Source: JACCXJ01 sp050740695
Lineage (GTDB): Bacteria > Pseudomonadota > Gammaproteobacteria > JACCXJ01
Assembly: GCA_050740695.1 (NCBI GenBank)
Contig: JBOIDR010000006.1
Span: 1-64,000, forward strand
Reading direction: 5' to 3'
Length of the DNA: 64,000 nucleotides
Under the pieces are notes generated by a model that saw nothing but the letters and a program-made list of their open reading frames with translations, was not told the DNA's origin and searched no databases. Position 1 is the stretch's first letter; every line of letters starts with the position of its first letter. A program made the position numbers and the translations under genes. Positions 58,446-64,000 of the stretch are shown piece after piece.

Positions 58446-59510
58446 ATGTTTCCTTTTCAGATCCGTCCGGACCGGGCATTGGGGGAGATACAGGAGTTCG
58501 GGGTCAAGCTGAGCCACGGCCTCAAGACCCTGAGCGAGATCGGTGACATCGACGTCGGGGCGACCGAGAAGGACGCCGTCTACACCGAGGACAAGGTCGT
58601 CCTGTACCGTTTTCGCCCCCTGGTCGAAAACTCCAGACCGATACCGGTCCTCATCGTCTACGCCCTGGTCAACCGCCCCTACATGGCCGATCTGCAAAAG
58701 AACCGCTCGATGGTCCGAGGCCTCCTCGCCGGTGGGCTGGACGTGTATCTCATCGACTGGGGTTACCCGGACAATGCCGATCGCTTCCTCACCCTCAACG
58801 ACTACATCAACGGTTACATCGATCGGTGTGTGGGCGTCTTGCGCAGGCGCCACGGTGTGGACGGGATCAACCTCCTCGGGATCTGCCAGGGCGGTACCTT
58901 CAGCCTGTGCTACAGCGCCATTCACCCGAATAAGGTGCGCAACCTGATTACCACGGTGACGCCTGTCGATTTCCACACCGATGGCGACCTCTTGAGCCAC
59001 TGGGTGCGCCAGGTGGACGTGGATCTCCTGGTCGAAACCATGGGCAATATACCGGGCGAGATGTTGAACTGGACCTTCCTGTCGCTCAAGCCGTTCCGCC
59101 TCTCCGGCCAGAAGTACCTCGATATGATCGATACCCTGGACGACCCGGTGATGTGCAAGAACTTCATGCGCATGGAGAAATGGATCTTCGACAGCCCCGA
59201 TCAGGCGGGGGAGACGTTCCGCGGGTTCATCAAGCAGTTCTACCAGGACAACCGGCTCATCAAGGGCGAGGTCATGATCGGCGAGAAGAGCGTCGATCTC
59301 GAGAACATCACCATGCCGGTGCTCAACATCTACGCGAGCGAAGACCACCTGGTCCCACCGGCCGCGTCGCGCGCCCTCAAAAAATATGTCGGCACCAAGG
59401 ACTACACCGAGCTCGAGTTCCCCGGCGGACACATCGGCATCTACGTGAGCGGCAAGGCCCAGCAACTCATCCCCCCCGCGGTCAACGAGTGGTTGGCCAA
59501 ACGGTACTGA
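58446..59510 (+). CDS. phaC: Class III poly(3-hydroxyalkanoate) synthase PhaC
   Basis: PhaC polymerises hydroxyacyl-CoA into PHA. The 354-residue length is that of class III enzymes. The nucleophile is Cys147 in the lipase-box-like LLGICQGGTFSLCY, with Asp300 in NIYASEDHLVPP and His329 in EFPGGHIGIYVSG. These match the triad Cys149, Asp302 and His331 of Allochromatium vinosum. VYALVNRPYMADLQ and DVYLIDWGYPD are family motifs. It depends on PhaE, encoded just upstream. Confidence 0.96.
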   Translation: MFPFQIRPDRALGEIQEFGVKLSHGLKTLSEIGDIDVGATEKDAVYTEDKVVLYRFRPLVENSRPIPVLIVYALVNRPYMADLQKNRSMVRGLLAGGLDVYLIDWGYPDNADRFLTLNDYINGYIDRCVGVLRRRHGVDGINLLGICQGGTFSLCYSAIHPNKVRNLITTVTPVDFHTDGDLLSHWVRQVDVDLLVETMGNIPGEMLNWTFLSLKPFRLSGQKYLDMIDTLDDPVMCKNFMRMEKWIFDSPDQAGETFRGFIKQFYQDNRLIKGEVMIGEKSVDLENITMPVLNIYASEDHLVPPAASRALKKYVGTKDYTELEFPGGHIGIYVSGKAQQLIPPAVNEWLAKRY

Positions 59511-59667
59511 CGCGCCCCTAACGGCCCGCGTCTCGGCCGGCTGCTCAAGGGGCTTCCGCCCGCCGCACTTGCGGTGTGCCGGCGCGGCCGCGATTTCACG
59601 ATCGGACGCTGAAAGCCACCACCCCTGGCCTGGGACAGGCCAAGGATGGTAGGTCGCTGGGGTAAAC

Positions 59668-60054
59668 TCAGGAAGCCGCGGCCACTTTCTTGGCGGGGAG
59701 GACGGTGGCCTTCTTGATGGGGGCCAAGCCCGCGTCGATCGCCTTCTCGGCCCACGCGGTGAATTCGTCCTTGGACTCCGTCAAGGTCTCGGTGGTCTTG
59801 CGCAGGGTATCGAGGAGCTTGTCGTTGTATTCGGTGCTGAGCTTGGTGAAGCCCGACAACAGGTCCTTATAACCCTTCGACTCGGAATACAGGGTCAAGT
59901 GCTTGACGCCGGTGTCCATGAAGGCGCTGAGGAAGCCGAGTTGGTGCTCGGCGAGCTTCTCGGTGGCCTTGGTGCCGATCTCGCCCAGATCCTTGAAGGA
60001 CGCGTAGGTGCTGTTGCTCAGATTGGTCCAGGACTCGATATAGTCGGTTTGCAT
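59668..60054 (-). CDS. Phasin
   Basis: The start at 60054 follows AGGAGGAACACC, an ideal site. The 128-residue protein is an amphipathic helical phasin: MQTDYIESWTNLSNSTYASFKDLGEIGTKATEKLAEHQLGFL and LYSESKGYKDLLSGFTKLSTEYNDKLLDTLRKTTETL, ending in Lys/Ala. Phasins coat PHA granules and control their size. It lies downstream of a second phasin gene on the same strand, next to phaEC. Confidence 0.88.
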   Translation of the reverse strand: MQTDYIESWTNLSNSTYASFKDLGEIGTKATEKLAEHQLGFLSAFMDTGVKHLTLYSESKGYKDLLSGFTKLSTEYNDKLLDTLRKTTETLTESKDEFTAWAEKAIDAGLAPIKKATVLPAKKVAAAS

Positions 60055-60170
60055 GGTGTTCCTCCTAACTGGGATGAGTGGATTTACCTGTGGTTTGGCA
60101 TGACTTTCGTGTGATGCTGCAATGCAGCATAGTCCACCCATCGGCCGCTGTCAAGGACCCTTGAGGCAAC

Positions 60171-60530
60171 TCACTTCGTCTTTGCGGCCTTGGGAGGCGC
60201 GTTCGCCGCCGCCACTCCCTTTTCCAACCAGGCGCTCAGCTCGCTGCGACAGTCGGCCAGCAAATCGTTGGTCGATCGCACGATGTCGACGAACTTGCTG
60301 CTGTACTGACTCACCAGCTCGGCCTGCTTGGCGAGCAGGTCCTTCGGGTCTTTGGCGCCGCCCATCATCTGCAGCTCCAAGGATGTCGCCTCCAGGCAGG
60401 CGCTCAGGATCTGCTGCTGCTGTTCCGTCATGCGCGCCAGGATGCGCTCGTTGATCTGGCCGAGCTCCTTCATGGATTCCAGCGCCTTACGGCTGACCGT
60501 CGCCCACTGGTCGAGTAATTCGGTTTGCAT
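60171..60530 (-). CDS. Phasin (second copy)
   Basis: The start at 60530 (MQTELLDQWATVSRKALES) follows AGGGGGGGACC. The 119-residue protein is a helical phasin with a long Gln-rich middle (ARMTEQQQQILSACLEATSLELQMM) and VSQYSSKFVDIVRSTNDLLADCRSELSAWLEKGV, ending in APPKAAKTK. It shares the MQT start and the SxWxEKxxxA ending with the neighbouring phasin but is otherwise diverged, so the pair probably arose by old duplication. Confidence 0.85.
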   Translation of the reverse strand: MQTELLDQWATVSRKALESMKELGQINERILARMTEQQQQILSACLEATSLELQMMGGAKDPKDLLAKQAELVSQYSSKFVDIVRSTNDLLADCRSELSAWLEKGVAAANAPPKAAKTK

Positions 60531-60745
60531 GCATGGTCCCCCCCTTTCGGGAATCGTCGATGTATCTCTGATGCCCACTGCCCGTCTGGTGGCCGGCAGG
60601 CCCCACCGGACGCCGCGTGCGTCCTCCGCCCATTCTAGAGCAAAGGCGCTTCGATGCTATACTCGCGTCGTCCCAGGGGCTGTCACGTAGACCGGCCCGG
60701 CCGCGCAAGGTTGGAACTTCACATGTGTTCGAAGAGGTGTAGTGC

Positions 60746-62596
60746 ATGACGATGACTCACGACGGGGCGGAGCGGACCAGGAACCAGCGGTTGCTGAAAT
60801 GGGTGGACGAGATCGCCGCCTTGTGCAAACCGGATCGGATCCATTGGTGTGATGGTTCGCAAGAGGAATACGATCGCCTGTGCGAGGAGTTGGTGCAGAA
60901 GGGCACGTTCACCCGCCTGAACCCGACGAAGAGGCCCCGGAGCTACTTGGCCCGGTCCCACCCGACGGACGTCGCTAGGGTCGAGGATCGGACCTTCATC
61001 TGCAGCGCGCGCAAGGAGGACGCCGGGCCCACCAACAACTGGATGGACCCCGAAGAGATGCGCGGCATCCTCAGGGGTCTCTTCGACGGCTGCATGCGCG
61101 GTCGTACCCTGTACGTCGTACCCTTCAGCATGGGGCCGATCGGTTCGCACATCTCTCACATCGGCGTCGAGATCAGCGATTCGGCGTATGTCGCCATCAA
61201 TCAGCGCATCATGACACGCATGGGGCAGGCGGCCCTCGATGCCCTCGGGCCGGACGGTGATATCGTTCCCTGTGTGCACTCGGTCGGCGCGCCCCTGCAG
61301 CCCCACCAGGAGGACGTGATCTGGCCGTGCAACGACACCAAGTACATCACGCACTTCCCCGAGACCCGTGAGATCTGGTCGTTCGGTAGCGGTTACGGCG
61401 GGAACGCGCTCTTGGGCAAGAAGTGTTTTGCGTTGCGCATCGCCTCGGTCATGGCCCGCGACCAGGGGTGGCTCGCCGAGCACATGCTGGTCCTGGGTGT
61501 CGAGTCACCGAGCGGGGAGAAGACGTATGTCTCGGCGGCGTTTCCGAGCGCCTGCGGAAAGACCAACTTCGCGATGTTGATCCCGCCCAAGGCCTTCGAC
61601 GGCTGGACGGTTACGACCATCGGGGACGACATCGCCTGGATCAAGCCGGGCGCCGACGGACGGTTCCATGCGATCAATCCCGAGTCCGGCTACTTCGGGG
61701 TGGCGCCGGGCACCAACATGGATTCGAACCCGAACGCCATGTTGACGCTCAAGGAGAACTGCATTTACAGCAACGTCGCCTTGACGGACGACGGGGACGT
61801 GTGGTGGGAAGGCATGACCAAAGAGCCCCCCGCGCACCTGATCGACTGGAAGGGCAACGACTGGACCCCGCAGAGCGGGACGCCCGCGGCCCATCCGAAC
61901 GCGCGTTTCACGGCGCCCGCGGGGCAATGCCCCTCGATCGATCCGGCCTGGGAGGACCCGAACGGTGTGCCGATCAGCGCCTTCGTGTTCGGCGGCCGGA
62001 TCAGCAAGAACTTCCCATTGGTACTTCAGGCCCATGACTGGGAGCACGGCGTCTACCTCGCGGCCACCATGGGCTCGGAGGCTACCGCCGCCGCCGTGGG
62101 CCAGGCGGCGATGCGCCGGGATCCGATGGCGATGCTGCCCTTCTGCGGCTACAACATGGCCGATTACTGGAAGCACTGGCTGCGGATCGGTCGCGAGCGC
62201 GTGGCCACGCCGCCCTTGATCTTCCGGGTCAACTGGTTCCGCAAGGACGAGCGCGGCAAGTTCATCTGGCCGGGCTATGGCGAGAACATGCGGGCCTTGA
62301 AATGGATCGTGGACCGCTGCCGCGGTCGGGCGCGGGGGGTGGAGAGCCCGCTCGGCTGGGTGCCGCCCTATGAGGCGCTGAACTGGGACGGCCTGTCCTT
62401 CCCTCGCGAGCGATACCTCGAGATCATGAACATCGATCGCGATCGGGCCCGCCAGGAGGCGAACGATCAGGAGGAGTTATTCACCCGCTTCGGCGATCAC
62501 CTGCCGCGGGAGATGGAGATCGAGCGCGAGCTCCTGCTCTCCAGGCTGCATCACTCGCCGCCGGTTTGGGACCTCGGGGTGGCGAGCGCCGCTTGA
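60746..62596 (+). CDS. pckG: Phosphoenolpyruvate carboxykinase (GTP)
   Basis: PckG converts oxaloacetate and GTP to phosphoenolpyruvate, the first step of gluconeogenesis. The 616-residue protein has the substrate-binding IHWCDGSQEEYDRLCEEL, CSARKEDAGPTNNW and FGSGYGGNALLGKKCFALRIAS. The P-loop region FPSACGKTNFAM carries the reactive Cys270, and TIGDDIAWI binds the metal. ESGYFGVAPGT and the lid region GGRISKNFPLVLQAHDWEHGVYLAATMGSE follow. The GRISKNFP segment departs from the more common GRRATTVP form. Linked to acs and pha genes, it would allow acetate or PHA carbon to enter glucan synthesis. Confidence 0.95.
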   Translation: MTMTHDGAERTRNQRLLKWVDEIAALCKPDRIHWCDGSQEEYDRLCEELVQKGTFTRLNPTKRPRSYLARSHPTDVARVEDRTFICSARKEDAGPTNNWMDPEEMRGILRGLFDGCMRGRTLYVVPFSMGPIGSHISHIGVEISDSAYVAINQRIMTRMGQAALDALGPDGDIVPCVHSVGAPLQPHQEDVIWPCNDTKYITHFPETREIWSFGSGYGGNALLGKKCFALRIASVMARDQGWLAEHMLVLGVESPSGEKTYVSAAFPSACGKTNFAMLIPPKAFDGWTVTTIGDDIAWIKPGADGRFHAINPESGYFGVAPGTNMDSNPNAMLTLKENCIYSNVALTDDGDVWWEGMTKEPPAHLIDWKGNDWTPQSGTPAAHPNARFTAPAGQCPSIDPAWEDPNGVPISAFVFGGRISKNFPLVLQAHDWEHGVYLAATMGSEATAAAVGQAAMRRDPMAMLPFCGYNMADYWKHWLRIGRERVATPPLIFRVNWFRKDERGKFIWPGYGENMRALKWIVDRCRGRARGVESPLGWVPPYEALNWDGLSFPRERYLEIMNIDRDRARQEANDQEELFTRFGDHLPREMEIERELLLSRLHHSPPVWDLGVASAA

Positions 62597-62604
62597 GACG
62601 GGTC

Positions 62605-63627
62605 CTATGACGCGAAAAGGCGGTCGCAAGACCGCCTTTTTTCGTGGACCCTCTGTGCTTGACCGAGGTCGATGGCCTCTACGAACGACGCCTGCCGCCG
62701 GCTGGCGACATCCTGGCCGGTATAGGTACAGTCCTGATCGGCCGCCAGGAAGGCGGCGGCCTTGGCGATCTCTTCGGGCTGCTCCAGACAGTCCAGGTCG
62801 AGCAGGCGCAGGATCGTGCGACTGGCGTCTTCCGGGGCGGTTTTTAAATACCCCGCAGACACGGTGTTCACGGTGATCCCCTGGTCCTGAACCTCACGTG
62901 CGAGCGCGCGCGTGAACCCCAGTATGCCGGCTTTGGCGGCCGCGAACTGGGAGGTGGGGGTCCCGGCGCTGCCGCTCGAGACGATGGTGATGATGCGCCC
63001 GTAACGGCGCTTCGACATCCCCGGGATCAGGTTGCGGGCGAGGTTGAAGAGCCCGTCGAGGTCAGTATCGAGCACCGCTCTCCAGTTTGCGCTCTCGGCG
63101 CACCGTGCTTCCGGAGCAGTGCAATGGACCAGGATGTCCACCGCCCCGTAACGCCGCTCCGCCCAGCGCGCAAGCTCGGCGCAGTCCTCGAAGCAGCCGA
63201 TGTCGCACTCGACGACGGCGATGTCATAACCCGGGCGGCCATGGCCCAACTTACTCACGTAATCGCGCCACTGCCTGGCATGAGTGGCTTCGGAAGGCGG
63301 ATAGGTCGCGGCCACCCGAAACCCGGACTCCGCGAGCCGCTCGCAGACGGTAGTGGCCAGAATACCCCGGGCGCCGGTCACGAGCGCGAGCCGTCGGGGC
63401 GTGGAGCGGAATAAGGAGGGGGCATTGGGCGAGAGGAACGCCGCGAGCGAACGGTAGTGCTCGGCCGCGCTACTGAAGCAGAGGTCGATGCTCGCGCGTT
63501 GGTTGTCCACGAGCCGGCCCCAAAAGCGTTCGCCGAGCTGGGTCACGGCGATTGCCGATCCCAGGCCCATGCCCGCGGCGCGGACCCAGTAGTCCATCCC
63601 CTGCCTGCCCATCTGATCGAGCCACAT
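62605..63627 (-). CDS. Degenerate short-chain dehydrogenase/reductase (PhaB-like, probably inactive)
   Basis: The 340-residue product starts at 63627 after GAGGGCATCCT. An N-terminal extension of about 75 residues (MDYWVRAAGMGLGSAIAVTQLGERF) precedes an SDR domain. Key residues of SDR enzymes are altered: the dinucleotide motif TGxxxGxG reads TGARGILA (about residues 84-91), and the NNAG motif is HCTA. The catalytic YxxxK reads FAAAK (Phe228, Lys232); the Ser in VSSGSAG is kept. The nearest functional relatives are acetoacetyl-CoA reductases (PhaB). The frame runs through the terminator hairpin and ends in EKRRSCDRLFAS, so the C-terminus may be altered by a late frameshift. A non-enzymatic role is possible. 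Confidence 0.8.
   Translation of the reverse strand: MWLDQMGRQGMDYWVRAAGMGLGSAIAVTQLGERFWGRLVDNQRASIDLCFSSAAEHYRSLAAFLSPNAPSLFRSTPRRLALVTGARGILATTVCERLAESGFRVAATYPPSEATHARQWRDYVSKLGHGRPGYDIAVVECDIGCFEDCAELARWAERRYGAVDILVHCTAPEARCAESANWRAVLDTDLDGLFNLARNLIPGMSKRRYGRIITIVSSGSAGTPTSQFAAAKAGILGFTRALAREVQDQGITVNTVSAGYLKTAPEDASRTILRLLDLDCLEQPEEIAKAAAFLAADQDCTYTGQDVASRRQASFVEAIDLGQAQRVHEKRRSCDRLFAS
62615..62642. terminator. Strong rho-independent terminator after pckG
   Basis: AAAAGGCGGTC, a GCAA tetraloop and GACCGCCTTTT, followed by TT, form an 11-bp stem with A- and T-tracts on both sides, so it can terminate on both strands. It lies 19 bases after the pckG stop. Confidence 0.92.
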
Positions 63628-63718
63628 AGGATGCCCTCATTAGCGATGCCGAAAGGCAACAAACGATGTGCCAGCCCTCGAGGCACTGGCCACCCCGGGC
63701 CTTCGGCGAGTCAGCCAC

Positions 63719-64000
63719 TTATGTCTTGTCCGAGTCCTCTGCCTCTCCGTCTTGTGCGCCCGCGAGACCCGCGGCCTTGAAGAAGCTATCTTGCATCTTC
63801 TTGATCGTCTCGAGGTTGTGTTGGGTGATCTCGGTGATGGCCGTCAAGGGGTTGCGCTTGACGGCCTCGTTGATCTGGGCGTGAAAGCGCCTCTGTTGCT
63901 CGCTGAAGAGCGAAAGGCTTTGCTCCAAAAAGCTCGCCGCGACGCCCTGGACGGTGTCGCCATAGAAACGGATGATCCGGGTCAGCGCATCGGTGCTGAA
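63719..64000 (-). CDS. phaR: PHA synthesis repressor PhaR (C-terminal part, cut by window end)
   Basis: The minus-strand frame reads TDALTRIIRFYGDTVQGVAASFLEQSLSLFSEQQRRFHAQINEAV, then NPLTAITEITQHNLETIKKMQDSFFKAAGL. This is the PHB-accumulation regulatory domain of PhaR, and it ends with an acidic tail (GEAEDSDKT). The N-terminal DNA- and PHA-binding domain lies beyond the right edge. PhaR represses phasin genes and is released when it binds nascent PHA granules. It is followed by the degenerate SDR gene on the same strand, and the phasins lie within 4 kb. Confidence 0.92.
   Translation of the reverse strand, partial: FSTDALTRIIRFYGDTVQGVAASFLEQSLSLFSEQQRRFHAQINEAVKRNPLTAITEITQHNLETIKKMQDSFFKAAGLAGAQDGEAEDSDKT

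Overview
The window is a GC-rich chromosomal segment of a gammaproteobacterium. The blocks rpoE-rseA-rseB-mucD, lepA-lepB-DUF4845-rnc-era-recO-pdxJ, fimS/algR and fimT-pilVWXY1E have the order known from Pseudomonas and the purple sulfur bacteria. The class III PHA synthase (phaE-phaC) also points towards Chromatiales or a Competibacter-like lineage. The species cannot be named from sequence alone.

Layout. (1) 1-9.6 kb is a phosphorus-scavenging island in poor condition. It holds an IS21 istB fragment fused to a truncated phosphoesterase, a frameshifted PhoX-type phosphatase, a phosphonoacetate hydrolase-like enzyme with a methyltransferase and a PhnE permease (both frameshifted), a phytase-like esterase and a truncated phosphodiesterase. 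Two palindromic repeats lie among them. (2) 10-19.7 kb is a minus-strand operon of an exported EF-hand mini-protein, glgB, glgE, a treS-maltokinase fusion and treZ. This is the GlgE route from trehalose through maltose-1-phosphate to branched alpha-glucan. (3) 19.9-32 kb is a signalling and stress region. It contains a BON lipoprotein, a VOC protein, three overlapping two-component genes, a DUF3096 gene, a second EF-hand protein, small lipoproteins, a DUF2383 (PA2169-like) protein, an NtrC-type activator, an FAD oxidoreductase and a 46-residue basic protein. Three sigma-54-like promoters precede small genes here. (4) 32.4-44.5 kb is housekeeping: nadB, then the sigma-E/MucD envelope-stress operon with a matching sigma-E promoter, then lepA to pdxJ. 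(5) 44.6-53.9 kb is algR/fimS divergent from the minor-pilin operon fimT-pilV-pilW-pilX-(CxxC protein)-pilY1-pilE. An exact AlgR box, CCGTTCGTC, lies between them. (6) 54-64 kb is acetate and storage metabolism: a HAL2/CysQ-like phosphatase, acetyl-CoA synthetase, phaE, phaC, two phasins, GTP-dependent PEP carboxykinase, a degenerate SDR protein and the PHA repressor phaR, which is cut by the window end.

Taken together, acetate activation, PHA synthesis, PEP carboxykinase and alpha-glucan synthesis lie within one chromosomal stretch. This fits an organism that cycles carbon between PHA and glycogen under feast-famine conditions, but that is an inference. The observations most worth checking are the sigma-54 mini-regulon at 25.7-27.2 kb, the EF-hand protein coupled to glgB, the SDR paralogue that has lost its catalytic residues beside phaR, the AlgR box, and the CxxC protein in the pilus operon.
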